This document shows positions 51,789-61,026 of a DNA stretch of 64,000 bases, one piece after another. The stretch is from positions 1 through 64,000 of the forward strand of contig CAUWJP010000014.1 of the NCBI GenBank assembly GCA_963559135.1. The letters run 5' to 3'. Position numbers and translations under genes: made by a program. The first letter of the stretch is position 1, and every line of letters starts with the position of its first letter. The DNA comes from Sellimonas sp963559135 (lineage in GTDB: Bacteria > Bacillota > Clostridia > Lachnospirales > Lachnospiraceae). The notes under the pieces are model-generated. The model made no database searches and was not told the DNA's origin. It saw nothing but the letters and a program-made list of their open reading frames with translations.

Positions 51789-53034
51789 AAACCTCCCCCT
51801 GAAGCTGTTGTCGCTTGCACTTGCCGTATTTCTATGGGCAGTCGTAGTAAATTTAGATGATCCGGTCACATCCGTACAGTTTTCTAACGTACCGGTGGAG
51901 GTCCTTCATCCGGAGGTTGTAACGAGTAAAGGGAAAACATATCAGATTGAAGACGAAACAGATACGGTTCGTGTGACAGTAAGGGCAAAGCGATCTGTTC
52001 TGCATAGTATGAGTGTTTCCGATATCAAGGCAACTGCAGATATGAAAGAGATGTCTTTGGGATCACAGGTTCCGATTGAAGTATCTATTCCAGGATTTGA
52101 ATATGTGGAGGCATATTCCAGCCCGAGGAATATGCAGGTAACGATCGAGGACGAAGCACAGAATACCTTCCCTATTACTCCGACAACAACAGGAAGCGTC
52201 AGGGACGGATATGTACTTGGAGAAATCAAGGCAGATCCGGAGAAAGTAAGAGTTAATGGTCCGAAATCCATTATTGAACAAATTGACAAGGTAGTTGCGG
52301 AAGTAGATGTAACCGGACTGGCGGAAGATACAACGCTTCAGTCAAAACTGGTTTTCTATGATGCAGAAGGAAAGACGATTGATAATACCCTGCTTACTCT
52401 TCAGGATCTGAAAGATGAGAACGACGTAAGCGTTCAGGTTGAGGTGAGACATACAAAACGGCTTCAGTTGGAATTTGACACATCATCTATTACAGCGGCG
52501 GACGGATATCTATTTACAGGAATTGAAACAGAACCGACGGAAGTTCAGGTATCAGGAAGTTCCGACATACTTGAAGATCTCGATAAAATTGAGATTCCGG
52601 CAAGCGCCCTGAATATTCAGAATCTGGACAGTAAAGAAGAAGTTGTGGTAGATATTACACATTATCTTCCGGACGATGTAGAACTGATTGACAAAAATGC
52701 GGGAGCTGTCGTTGTTACAATTGGAATTGAAGAAGAAGGAAGCAGGACACTGGAAATTCCGACAGGTTCCATTGTAGTGAATAACCTGCAGGATGGCCTC
52801 AGATATTCCTATGTATCTGGCAACAATTTGGAGATCAAGGTAGAGGGAAATCAGGAAATCCTGGATTCACTGGAACTTGGAGAAGGTAGTTTGTCGATCA
52901 ATCTTGTTACATACAAGGAGCCGGGAGAATATGATGTACCTGTGGAAATAAAACTCCCGGAAGGATGCTCATTGGCGGAGGATGTTGTTATTAAGGTGAG
53001 ACTGGAACAGATCGAAAATGAAGAAAGTGAATAA
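51769..53034 (+). CDS. cdaR: CdaA regulator CdaR (YbbR repeats)
   Basis: A membrane-anchored regulator of CdaA. Of 421 residues, the first 30 hold one helix (LKLLSLALAVFLWAVVV), and the rest is outside the cell as about four YbbR-like beta-domains (repeats around VQFSNVPVEVLHP, VLGEIKADPEKVRVNGP, FTGIETEPTEVQVSG and LEIPTGSIVVNNL). It overlaps cdaA by 20 bases, the usual arrangement. The usual third gene, glmM, is absent; an HPr gene follows instead. Confidence 0.93.
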   Translation: MKKKLTKNLPLKLLSLALAVFLWAVVVNLDDPVTSVQFSNVPVEVLHPEVVTSKGKTYQIEDETDTVRVTVRAKRSVLHSMSVSDIKATADMKEMSLGSQVPIEVSIPGFEYVEAYSSPRNMQVTIEDEAQNTFPITPTTTGSVRDGYVLGEIKADPEKVRVNGPKSIIEQIDKVVAEVDVTGLAEDTTLQSKLVFYDAEGKTIDNTLLTLQDLKDENDVSVQVEVRHTKRLQLEFDTSSITAADGYLFTGIETEPTEVQVSGSSDILEDLDKIEIPASALNIQNLDSKEEVVVDITHYLPDDVELIDKNAGAVVVTIGIEEEGSRTLEIPTGSIVVNNLQDGLRYSYVSGNNLEIKVEGNQEILDSLELGEGSLSINLVTYKEPGEYDVPVEIKLPEGCSLAEDVVIKVRLEQIENEESE

Positions 53035-53048
53035 CTGGAGGAAATACT

Positions 53049-53312
53049 ATGGTTAGCCGGAAAGTGGTTGTAAGCAATCCTACAGGCCTTCATCTGAGGC
53101 CGGCAGGATTGTTCTGTAAAACTGCGGTTGAATTTCGGTGCAGTGTAAAGTTCCGCACGAATAAAGGGGAAAGCAATGCAAAAAGTGTTCTAAGTGTTCT
53201 TGGAGCCTGTGTTAAATGTGGGGATGAGCTGGAAATCATCTGTGACGGAGATGATGAGCAGCAGGCACTTGAGACAATGGTAGCACTTGTAGAGAGCGGA
53301 CTGGGAGAATAG
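53049..53312 (+). CDS. ptsH: HPr family phosphocarrier protein
   Basis: An 87-residue PTS phosphocarrier. The phosphoacceptor is the His in TGLHLRPAG near residue 15, and the regulatory Ser is in NAKSVLSVLG near residue 47. Unusual for HPr are five cysteines (FCK, RCS, GACVKC, IIC). It may be the main HPr serving the EIICBA at 9.2 kb or a second, Crh-like copy; the His suggests real phosphotransfer. It sits 14 bases after cdaR and 29 before leuA. Confidence 0.88.
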   Translation: MVSRKVVVSNPTGLHLRPAGLFCKTAVEFRCSVKFRTNKGESNAKSVLSVLGACVKCGDELEIICDGDDEQQALETMVALVESGLGE

Positions 53313-53341
53313 CGATAGAAAAATGAGGAGTGTGATTTATA

Positions 53342-55000
53342 ATGCTGAATTATCAGAGATATAAGAGGGTGCCGGTTGTTCCGTATCCGGAACGTACCTG
53401 GCCGGACAAACAGATTGAAAAAGCGCCGGTATGGTGCAGCGTAGATTTAAGAGATGGCAATCAGGCTCTGATCGAACCAATGGTTGTGGAAGAGAAAATT
53501 GAGATGTTTAATCTGCTTGTCAAGCTTGGATTTAAGGAGATTGAGGTGGGTTTTCCATCCGCTTCCCAGATCGAGTATGATTTTCTGAGAAAACTGGTGG
53601 ATGAAAACCTGATTCCGGATGATATGTGGATTCAGGTGCTTGTACAGTGCAGAGATCATCTTGTGAAAAGAACGTTTGAGTCACTCAAAGGAGTGAAAAA
53701 TGCTATTGTACATATTTACAATTCCACATCCACACTTCAAAGGGAAGTTGTGTTCAAAAAAGGAAAAGAAGAGATTAAGGAAATTGCCCTTGAAGGAACA
53801 AGGATGGTCAAAAAGTACGCTGAAAACTTTGATGGAAACTTGAGACTGGAGTATTCTCCGGAAAGTTTTACCGGAACAGAACTCGACTATGCATTGGAAG
53901 TATGCGAGGCTGTTCAGAAAGAATGGGGAGCGACCAAAGAAAACCCTATTATCATTAACCTTCCGGCTACTGTAGAAATGACAACACCAAATGTTTATGC
54001 GGATCAGATTGAATGGATGAACCGCCACTTTAGTGATAGGGACAGCGTGATTCTCAGTATCCATCCGCACAATGACAGAGGAACCGGTGTTGCTGCAACG
54101 GAGCTCGCACTCCTCGCCGGAGCAGACAGAGTAGAAGGAACGCTTTTTGGAAACGGAGAGAGGACAGGAAACCTTGATATTCTTACCGTCGCTTACAATA
54201 TGTTCTCCCAGGGTATTAATCCGGAGCTGAATATTGAAAACGTGACAGAGATCAAAGAAGTTTACGAAAGATGTAGCAAAATGGATGTCCCGATGCGCCA
54301 TCCATATGCCGGAAAGCTGGTGTTTACTGCATTTTCTGGTTCTCACCAGGATGCCATCAATAAAGGCATGCAGGCAATGAATGAGAAGAATCAGGAGTGG
54401 TGGGAAGTACCATATCTTCCGATTGACCCATCTGATATCGGAAGAGAATACGAACCGATTGTCCGTATCAACAGCCAGTCTGGAAAGGGCGGCGTGGCGT
54501 TTGTGATGGACAGCGAGTTCGGCTATAAGCTTCCGAAACGGATGCACAAAGAATTTGCAGATGTGATCCAGAAGATAGCGGAAGAACAGGGCGAAGTTGC
54601 ACCAGCAACCATCATGGAAGTCTTTGAAAAAGAATATCTGCGGAAAAAGGCGCCGTATGAATTCATTCGGGCAAAGGCAGAAGATGTTGCAGAAAATGAG
54701 ACAGAAGTAGAAGTAGTATTCATGGCAGGCGAAGAATTAAAGAGTTCAAAAGCAGTAGGAAATGGTCCTCTTGCTGCACTCAAAAAACTGATGGCAGAAG
54801 AGACCGGAATGGATTTCACGCTTGTAGATTATTCACAGCATGCACTCAGCAAAGGGTCTGAGGCGAAGGCTGCTGCTTATATCTGCCTGCATGATAACCG
54901 TACTGGAAAAGAGACATACGGAGTAGGTGTCAGCGCCAATATTACAAGAGCAGGTTTCCGTGCATTCTTCAGCGCTGTTGACAGACTGTTTGGAAATTAA
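53342..55000 (+). CDS. leuA: 2-isopropylmalate synthase
   Basis: First enzyme of leucine synthesis (acetyl-CoA plus 2-oxoisovalerate). It is 552 residues of the long LeuA type 2, as in actinobacteria. Metal/substrate motifs are CSVDLRDGNQALI near residues 32-44 and IHPHNDRGTGVAATEL. The C-terminal third is the regulatory LeuA dimer domain (GVGVSANITRAGFRAF). No T-box or leucine leader peptide lies in the short gap upstream. A strong terminator follows. Confidence 0.95.
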   Translation: MLNYQRYKRVPVVPYPERTWPDKQIEKAPVWCSVDLRDGNQALIEPMVVEEKIEMFNLLVKLGFKEIEVGFPSASQIEYDFLRKLVDENLIPDDMWIQVLVQCRDHLVKRTFESLKGVKNAIVHIYNSTSTLQREVVFKKGKEEIKEIALEGTRMVKKYAENFDGNLRLEYSPESFTGTELDYALEVCEAVQKEWGATKENPIIINLPATVEMTTPNVYADQIEWMNRHFSDRDSVILSIHPHNDRGTGVAATELALLAGADRVEGTLFGNGERTGNLDILTVAYNMFSQGINPELNIENVTEIKEVYERCSKMDVPMRHPYAGKLVFTAFSGSHQDAINKGMQAMNEKNQEWWEVPYLPIDPSDIGREYEPIVRINSQSGKGGVAFVMDSEFGYKLPKRMHKEFADVIQKIAEEQGEVAPATIMEVFEKEYLRKKAPYEFIRAKAEDVAENETEVEVVFMAGEELKSSKAVGNGPLAALKKLMAEETGMDFTLVDYSQHALSKGSEAKAAAYICLHDNRTGKETYGVGVSANITRAGFRAFFSAVDRLFGN

Positions 55001-55006
55001 GACACA

Positions 55007-55030
55007 GGGCAGGATATCCTGCCCTTTTTT
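55007..55030 (+). terminator. Intrinsic terminator of leuA
   Basis: GGGCAGG-atat-CCTGCCC at 55007-55024, followed by TTTTTT. Confidence 0.92.
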
Positions 55031-55140
55031 ATTTCATAGGAAGCGATGTTTTTACGAAATAAGCATTCCATAAGATGTGTATTCGCGTAAAAAGGAGCTC
55101 TTTGTTAAGTTACCAAAAAAGAAACGGACTGGTGTGTCGG

Positions 55141-55169
55141 TAGACAACCGTCGAAAAATTCAGTATAAT
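55141..55169 (+). promoter_or_regulatory. Promoter of the nucleotidyltransferase gene
   Basis: TAGACA at 55141-55146, 17 bases, TATAAT at 55164-55169, then AAAAGGAG and the start codon. Confidence 0.72.
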
Positions 55170-55206
55170 GAAGAAAAATATTAGTTTATAAAAAGGAGAA
55201 AAAATG

Positions 55207-56103
55207 ATGAGCAGAGCAGCTTTAGTGATTATGGCCGCTGGTATCGGCAGCAGATTTGGCGGAGGAATCAAACAGTTGGAACCGGTAGGGCCAAATGGAG
55301 AAATCATTATGGACTATTCAATCAGGGATGCCATAGAGGCCGGATTTGACAAAGTTGTATTTGTCATTCGAAAAGACCTGGAAAAAGATTTCAAAGAAGT
55401 TATCGGAGAACGGATTGAAAAGCAGATTCCGGTTGAATACGCTTTTCAGGAGTTGGATGACATTCCGCAGAAATTTCAGAACAAATTCCAGGGAAGAACG
55501 AAACCGTGGGGAACAGGACAGGCAATTCTTGCATGCCGGGGAAAGGTGACGGAGCCGTTTCTTGTTATCAATGCGGATGACTTCTACGGAAAAGAAGCAT
55601 ATGTGGAAGCATACCAGTATCTGAAAGAGAAACGAGAAGCATCTGGAAAAGAGCCGATCTGCATGGTTGGATTCGTACTGAAAAACACCTTAAGCGAGAA
55701 CGGGGGCGTGACAAGAGGTGTCTGTGAGGTCGATGAAAACGGGCATTTGGCAAAAATTGAGGAAACACACAATATTATCAGAAAAGGGGATAAGGCTGAG
55801 GCGGAAGACGGATCAAAAGAGCTGGATCTCGATGTCCCGGTATCCATGAATATGTGGGGACTGCAACCGGAATTCCTGGAAATTCTGGAAAAAGGATTTT
55901 ATGAATTTCTTGAAACGACAAAAGCAGATGATCTGAAAGCAGAATACTTACTTCCAACCATCATCGGAGGACTTCTGAAAGAGGGAAGGGCAGAAGTCAC
56001 CGTGCTGAACTCAAAGGATAAATGGTTTGGAGTTACCTACAAAGATGACAAAGAAAGCGTTGTAAATGCTATTAAAGAACTGATTGAGAGCGGAATTTAC
56101 TAA
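55207..56103 (+). CDS. Sugar nucleotidyltransferase family protein
   Basis: A 298-residue NTP transferase (GT-A-like Rossmann fold) with the activation motif AAGIGSRFGGGIKQL near residues 10-24 and the metal-binding Asp pair in FLVINADDFYG. It would couple a sugar or similar phosphate to a nucleotide. The substrate cannot be told. It lies just before the polysaccharide operon but has its own promoter and terminator. The ATG at 55207 is preferred to 55204, as AAGGAG is then eight bases away. Confidence 0.88.
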   Translation: MSRAALVIMAAGIGSRFGGGIKQLEPVGPNGEIIMDYSIRDAIEAGFDKVVFVIRKDLEKDFKEVIGERIEKQIPVEYAFQELDDIPQKFQNKFQGRTKPWGTGQAILACRGKVTEPFLVINADDFYGKEAYVEAYQYLKEKREASGKEPICMVGFVLKNTLSENGGVTRGVCEVDENGHLAKIEETHNIIRKGDKAEAEDGSKELDLDVPVSMNMWGLQPEFLEILEKGFYEFLETTKADDLKAEYLLPTIIGGLLKEGRAEVTVLNSKDKWFGVTYKDDKESVVNAIKELIESGIY

Positions 56104-56126
56104 GGAATAAAAGAGTTATCAGAGAG

Positions 56127-56166
56127 AAAAAGAGGGAGCAGCCATTTGAAGAGCATCCCTCTTTTT
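56127..56166 (+). terminator. Intrinsic terminator after the nucleotidyltransferase
   Basis: AAAAAGAGGGA (56127-56137) pairs with TCCCTCTTTTT (56156-56166); the 3' arm itself ends in T residues. Confidence 0.82.
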
Positions 56167-56308
56167 GGGCTTTTAAAGAAATTTCATAAATTGTATTTGC
56201 TGGGAAGAATGTAGCAATATAGCTGAAAAGATAGCATCTTATTATGGATTTTAAGAAAAAAGTGTTACGAAATTATTACGAGATAAGAAATTTTTAAGGT
56301 CTAAAAAC

Positions 56309-56337
56309 TTGCGTAAAGTATAGAAATCTTATATAAT
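56309..56337 (+). promoter_or_regulatory. Promoter of the polysaccharide operon
   Basis: TTGCGT at 56309-56314, 17 bases, TATAAT at 56332-56337. The 140 bases before it are AT-rich, with no other feature I can name. Confidence 0.7.
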
Positions 56338-56368
56338 ATAGGAAGTTTGTAGACCAGTGAGGTGTTTT

Positions 56369-57760
56369 ATGAAACGAGAACTGAAAAAATTTGAGTCAAC
56401 CATGTGGCTGTGCATCAAATTACTGCTATATATTTTATTGATGGGCACCTTTATGCTTATCATGTCCAGAGAGAACAAGGCACTTGGCGTACTTTCGAGA
56501 ACAATGGGTATTACGTTTTCCACGTACTGTATTGTAGGGCTTTTGTTCCTCAGTATTTACGGCAAGTATGATGTGGGCCGGAGAAAGAGTAAACCGATTA
56601 TCTATTCACTTTCTCTGGCTGTTCTGTTTACGGATATTGTGACTTATATCCAGCTGATGATTATGAATACAATTACGCCGAGCATCTATGCATTCCGGCT
56701 TGACAGTATCGGATCTTTGATGTTGAGTTTTATTGTCCAGGTCATCATCATCATCGTATTTGCGTATGCCGGAAATGGTCTCTTTTTCAAGATTCACAAG
56801 CCGGAGAGTTGCTGTATTGTAACATCTTCTCAGGAAAGCCTCGACAATATTGTAAGAGGAATCCTGAAATATAAAAAACAGTATAAAATTGACTATATCA
56901 TGGATTACAAAGATAAAAATCTGTTTGAGACGGTAAGGAAAGCAGATACCGTGTTCATCCATGATGTTCCGCTCGAAGTTAGAAGTAAAATTGTAAGATT
57001 CTGTTATAAATATAAGATCAATATTTATTTTAATCCGGAAATCGAGGATATTGTTGAGATGAGTGCAAAATACTATCTTCTGGATGATGTTTCTGTTCTG
57101 AATGCCAATGTCAAGGCATGGACGATGGAACAGCGTGTCATGAAAAAACTTCTGGACATGTCTCTCGCAATTATCCTTGGAATCGTAACCTCTCCAATCT
57201 GGATCGTAAGCGCGCTTGCAATCAAAGCATATGATGGAGGGCACATTTTTTTCAAGCAAAAGCGTGCGACATTAAACGGACGCGTTTTTGAAGTATACAA
57301 ATTCCGGACGATGAAAGAAAACGTAGAGAACCACTCCGTAACAGATGACGATGATCGGATTACTAAACCGGGAAAAGTCCTGCGTAAAATCCGGATGGAC
57401 GAGCTCCCTCAGCTGATTAATATTTTAAAAGGCGATATGAGCTTTGTGGGGCCACGTCCTGAGATGCTGGAGAATGTAGAAGCATACGAGGAAGAACTTC
57501 CGGAATTCCGGTACAGACTCCGAGTAAAGGCAGGACTGACCGGATACGCACAGATTGCGGGAAAATATAACACTTCACCAAAAGACAAGCTGATTATGGA
57601 TATGATCTATATCGAAGAGTTTAGTATTTTGCGTGATATTCAGCTGATTTTCCAGACGGCAATTGTCCTTCTGAAATCGGACAGCACGGAGGCATTCCGG
57701 ACAAATGAAACACGTCAATATATTTTCAAAGAAGCAGAAGAAACGGAAGCGGAGGAATAA
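56369..57760 (+). CDS. Polyprenyl glycosylphosphotransferase (WcaJ/WbaP-like)
   Basis: Starts polysaccharide synthesis by moving a sugar-1-phosphate onto undecaprenyl phosphate. Of 463 residues, the N-terminal part has four helices and a degraded NAD-type domain, and the catalytic bacterial-sugar-transferase domain begins near residue 250: a membrane-dipping helix LAIILGIVTSPIWIV, then IFFKQKRATLNGRVF, YKFRTMK and SFVGPRPEM. The ATG at 56369 follows GAGGTG. This is the first gene of the operon, and glf starts six bases after it. Confidence 0.93.
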   Translation: MKRELKKFESTMWLCIKLLLYILLMGTFMLIMSRENKALGVLSRTMGITFSTYCIVGLLFLSIYGKYDVGRRKSKPIIYSLSLAVLFTDIVTYIQLMIMNTITPSIYAFRLDSIGSLMLSFIVQVIIIIVFAYAGNGLFFKIHKPESCCIVTSSQESLDNIVRGILKYKKQYKIDYIMDYKDKNLFETVRKADTVFIHDVPLEVRSKIVRFCYKYKINIYFNPEIEDIVEMSAKYYLLDDVSVLNANVKAWTMEQRVMKKLLDMSLAIILGIVTSPIWIVSALAIKAYDGGHIFFKQKRATLNGRVFEVYKFRTMKENVENHSVTDDDDRITKPGKVLRKIRMDELPQLINILKGDMSFVGPRPEMLENVEAYEEELPEFRYRLRVKAGLTGYAQIAGKYNTSPKDKLIMDMIYIEEFSILRDIQLIFQTAIVLLKSDSTEAFRTNETRQYIFKEAEETEAEE

Positions 57761-57766
57761 CAGGAT

Positions 57767-58861
57767 ATGAAAAAGTATGATTATGTGATTGTAGGCGGAG
57801 GATTATTTGCAGGTACCTTTGCGTACTTTGCAAAAAAGGCAGGGAAATCCTGTCTGATCGTGGAAAAAAGAGAAACCCTTGGGGGAAATCTTTACTGCGA
57901 GGATATCGAGGGAATTCATGTGCATAAATACGGCGCCCATATTTTCCATACTAGCAACAGGAAAGTATGGGATTTTGTTAATTCTCTTGTAGAGTTTAAC
58001 CGATATACGAATTCTCCGGTGGCAAATTATAAAGGCGAAATCTATAATATGCCGTTTAATATGAATACGTTCAGTAAAATGTGGGGAATTGCAACTCCAA
58101 AAGAGGCAGAGGAAATTATCAACAGACAGAAGTCAGCAGTTAAAGGAGAACCGAAAAACCTGGAAGAGCAGGCCATCAGTCTTGTGGGAGAAGATATTTA
58201 TAAAAAGCTCATTAAAGGCTACACAGAAAAACAGTGGGGAAGAGACTGTAAAGACCTTCCTGCATTTATCATTAAGCGTCTCCCGGTGAGATATACCTAC
58301 GACAATAATTATTTCAATGATCTTTATCAGGGAATTCCGATTGGCGGGTACAATGTTCTGATCAACGCTCTTTTTGAAGGATGCGATGTGGAACTTGGTG
58401 TTGACTACAATGAGGAGAAAGAAAAATACGACGCACTCGGCGAAAAGGTGCTTTATACCGGAATGTTGGATGCATATTACGGATATCGTTTCGGAAAACT
58501 GGAGTACCGGAGTTTGAAATTCGAGACGGAAGTGCTGGACGAGAAAAATCATCAGGGAGTGGCAGTTGTCAATTACACAGACAGAGAAACTCCATATACA
58601 CGGATTATTGAGCATAAGCACTTTGAATTTGGAACACAGGAGAAGACTGTGATTACCAAAGAATATCCAACAGACTGGGAAGAAGGTATGGAGCCGTATT
58701 ATCCGGTCAATGATGAGAAAAATCAGGAACTGTATCAGAAATACAGAAATCTTGCGGATGAGGAACATCTGCTCCTCGGCGGAAGACTTGCGGAGTACAA
58801 ATACTATGACATGGACAAAGTGATTGAATCCGCATTTCAGCTTGTGGAAAAAGAATTATAG
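57767..58861 (+). CDS. glf: UDP-galactopyranose mutase
   Basis: Converts UDP-galactopyranose to UDP-galactofuranose, so the polysaccharide likely contains galactofuranose. It is 364 residues, with the FAD-binding VGGGLFAGTF near residues 8-17, HKYGAHIFHT near 60 and the C-terminal LGGRLAEYKYYDMD. YTEKQWGRD is also a family landmark. It lies between the priming transferase and the GT2 genes. Confidence 0.95.
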   Translation: MKKYDYVIVGGGLFAGTFAYFAKKAGKSCLIVEKRETLGGNLYCEDIEGIHVHKYGAHIFHTSNRKVWDFVNSLVEFNRYTNSPVANYKGEIYNMPFNMNTFSKMWGIATPKEAEEIINRQKSAVKGEPKNLEEQAISLVGEDIYKKLIKGYTEKQWGRDCKDLPAFIIKRLPVRYTYDNNYFNDLYQGIPIGGYNVLINALFEGCDVELGVDYNEEKEKYDALGEKVLYTGMLDAYYGYRFGKLEYRSLKFETEVLDEKNHQGVAVVNYTDRETPYTRIIEHKHFEFGTQEKTVITKEYPTDWEEGMEPYYPVNDEKNQELYQKYRNLADEEHLLLGGRLAEYKYYDMDKVIESAFQLVEKEL

Positions 58862-58876
58862 TAGGAGAGCATGATT

Positions 58877-59941
58877 ATGGGAGAAAATAAAATCAAAGTC
58901 AGTGTCATTATGCCTGTTTATAAGGTAGAGGAATATGTGGGTAAGGCGATTGAGAGCGTTCAGGCTCAGACATTAAAAGAGTGGGAGTTTTTGATTGTCG
59001 ATGATGGAACTCCAGACCGAAGCGGTGAAATCTGTGATGCTTATGCAGCAGAAGATGAGAGAATCCATGTGATCCATAAGGAAAACGGGGGAGCTCCAAG
59101 CGCCAGAAATACAGCGATCGATATTGCAAAAGGAGAATACATGTACTTCATGGATTCTGATGACTGGGCTGAGCCGACTATGCTGGAAGATATGTACAAT
59201 CTTGCAAAACGGGATAACGCTCAGCTTGTTGTGGCAGGATTTTATATTGACACATATTATGATAAAGAAAATTATGTAACAGATGACTATGTGGTGGAGG
59301 ATGCTGTATATCCGGACAAAGAGTCTTTCCGCCGCAATGCCTACAAACTGTTCGATAAAAACCTGCTTTATACACCGTGGAACAAACTTTTTGAGTCCAG
59401 ATATATTATGGAAAACAACCTTCGTTTCCCGGAAACATTCTGGGATGATTTCCCATTTAATGTCAGTATTGTGAGAAACGTAGAACGGGTGACAGTGACT
59501 CACAGACAGTATTATCATTTCCTTCGGGCACGTTCTGAATCTGAGACAGCAGCTTACCGTCCGGGAATGTACGAAAAACGGGAAGAAGAACATGGCTGGA
59601 TGATGGATCTTTATAAGGAGTGGCATGTTGGTGACGCAAGAAGCAAAGAGATGATCGCCAGAAGATATATTGAGCGTTTTATCGGATGTGTGGAGAATGT
59701 TACTAATCCGAAATGCGATATGACTGAAAAAGAGAAGCGAAACGAGATCAAACAGATGCTGGCAAATCCAAGAGTAGAGAAAATGGTCAAAATTGCAAGA
59801 CCAAGATCCTCCTACATGAAAGTGATGCTCTTGCCGGTACGCTGGAAAAGCACATGGCTTACTTACCTTGAAGCGAAAGTGATTACATTTGTAAAAACAA
59901 AGAACACGAAACTGTTTACGAAATTAAAGGCGGGAAGATAA
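58877..59941 (+). CDS. GT2 family glycosyltransferase
   Basis: A 354-residue GT-A fold glycosyltransferase. SVIMPVYKVEEYVGKAI near the start binds the sugar nucleotide, with DDGTPDRSGEICD and the DxD-like FMDSDDWAEP. The C-terminal half, with a helical segment, is of unknown role. It would add one sugar to the lipid-linked oligosaccharide. The ATG at 58877 is chosen (AGGAGAG seven bases before it); 58871 is in frame. It overlaps the next gene by one base. Confidence 0.9.
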   Translation: MGENKIKVSVIMPVYKVEEYVGKAIESVQAQTLKEWEFLIVDDGTPDRSGEICDAYAAEDERIHVIHKENGGAPSARNTAIDIAKGEYMYFMDSDDWAEPTMLEDMYNLAKRDNAQLVVAGFYIDTYYDKENYVTDDYVVEDAVYPDKESFRRNAYKLFDKNLLYTPWNKLFESRYIMENNLRFPETFWDDFPFNVSIVRNVERVTVTHRQYYHFLRARSESETAAYRPGMYEKREEEHGWMMDLYKEWHVGDARSKEMIARRYIERFIGCVENVTNPKCDMTEKEKRNEIKQMLANPRVEKMVKIARPRSSYMKVMLLPVRWKSTWLTYLEAKVITFVKTKNTKLFTKLKAGR

Positions 59942-61014
59942 TGGAAAAGAGACAACCGTGGATCAGTGTGGTGATGCCGGTGTATAATGTGGAAAAGCAT
60001 CTCAAAAAGGCAGTGCAAAGTATTCTTGATCAAAGTATACAGGACTTTGAAATCATTTTAGTGGATGATCATTCACCGGATGGCTGCCCAAGCCTTTGCG
60101 AGAAACTTGCGGCTTCTGATGAAAGGATCAAGGTAATACATCATGAGGTCAATCAGGGACTCAGTATGGCGAGAAATACCGGATTAAAAGAAGCAAAAGG
60201 AAAATACATCTGGTTCATGGATTCTGATGACTATGTAGATGATGGGCTTTTTAAAAGGGCAAAAGAGTCACTGGAAATAAATCCGGCAGAAATAGTAGTA
60301 TTTGGTCTTACAGAAGATTATTATGATGAGAATAACCGACTTCATCATAGTGAGACGATTTTACCAGAACAACACTATTTTGCGGAGCAAGATGAGCTAA
60401 GAGAATATATTATTGAGCTGGAGAAGAAGACTTTATACGGATATGCATGGAATAAGATTTATGATCTAGATTATCTGAAAGACATCGGACTTCAGTTTGA
60501 AAAAATCACATTGATTGAAGATATCCTGTTTAATGTAAAATATTGTATGAAAATTCAAAAAATGAATGTGATATCATATTCAGGATATCATTACAATAAA
60601 AGGATGGACAATAGTTTGACATCCAAGTTTGTACCAGAATATTATAAGCTTCACCGGAAGAGGATTGAGCTGATTTACAGACAATATGAAACATGGAATA
60701 TGTGCAGCAATGAAATCCGTTCTGTGCTTGGAGCATTGTATACACGGTATATTTTTTCTGCCGTGCAGCGAAATTGCGACAAGCGTGCGAATATGAATTT
60801 TCACAGCAGAAAAAAATGGATACAACGTATGTTGAATGAACAGCTGGTACAGGAACTGATTCCGTATGCAGAAACAGAGGGGATTATTCTAAAAATAATG
60901 ATTTTTTTGATGAAGAGAAAATGTACGTTCGGCATCCTTTTATCTGGCAGATTCATTTTTGTCTGTAAGAATAAACTGCCATTGGTGTTCGCTGTATTGA
61001 AACAGAAACGATAA
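59941..61014 (+). CDS. GT2 family glycosyltransferase
   Basis: A 357-residue GT-A glycosyltransferase, similar in plan to its neighbour: SVVMPVYNVEKHLKKAV, DDHSPDGCPSLCE and the DxD-like FMDSDDYVDD. The start codon overlaps the upstream stop codon (TAATG), giving translational coupling. The C-terminal region is rather AT-rich and basic. The donor sugar is unknown; galactofuranose is possible given glf. Confidence 0.9.
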   Translation: MEKRQPWISVVMPVYNVEKHLKKAVQSILDQSIQDFEIILVDDHSPDGCPSLCEKLAASDERIKVIHHEVNQGLSMARNTGLKEAKGKYIWFMDSDDYVDDGLFKRAKESLEINPAEIVVFGLTEDYYDENNRLHHSETILPEQHYFAEQDELREYIIELEKKTLYGYAWNKIYDLDYLKDIGLQFEKITLIEDILFNVKYCMKIQKMNVISYSGYHYNKRMDNSLTSKFVPEYYKLHRKRIELIYRQYETWNMCSNEIRSVLGALYTRYIFSAVQRNCDKRANMNFHSRKKWIQRMLNEQLVQELIPYAETEGIILKIMIFLMKRKCTFGILLSGRFIFVCKNKLPLVFAVLKQKR

Positions 61015-61026
61015 GGGGTGAATCAT

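Noticed and set aside
53313..53341. Leucine attenuator or T-box before leuA
   Set aside because: The gap is only 29 bases and has no hairpin or leader peptide.
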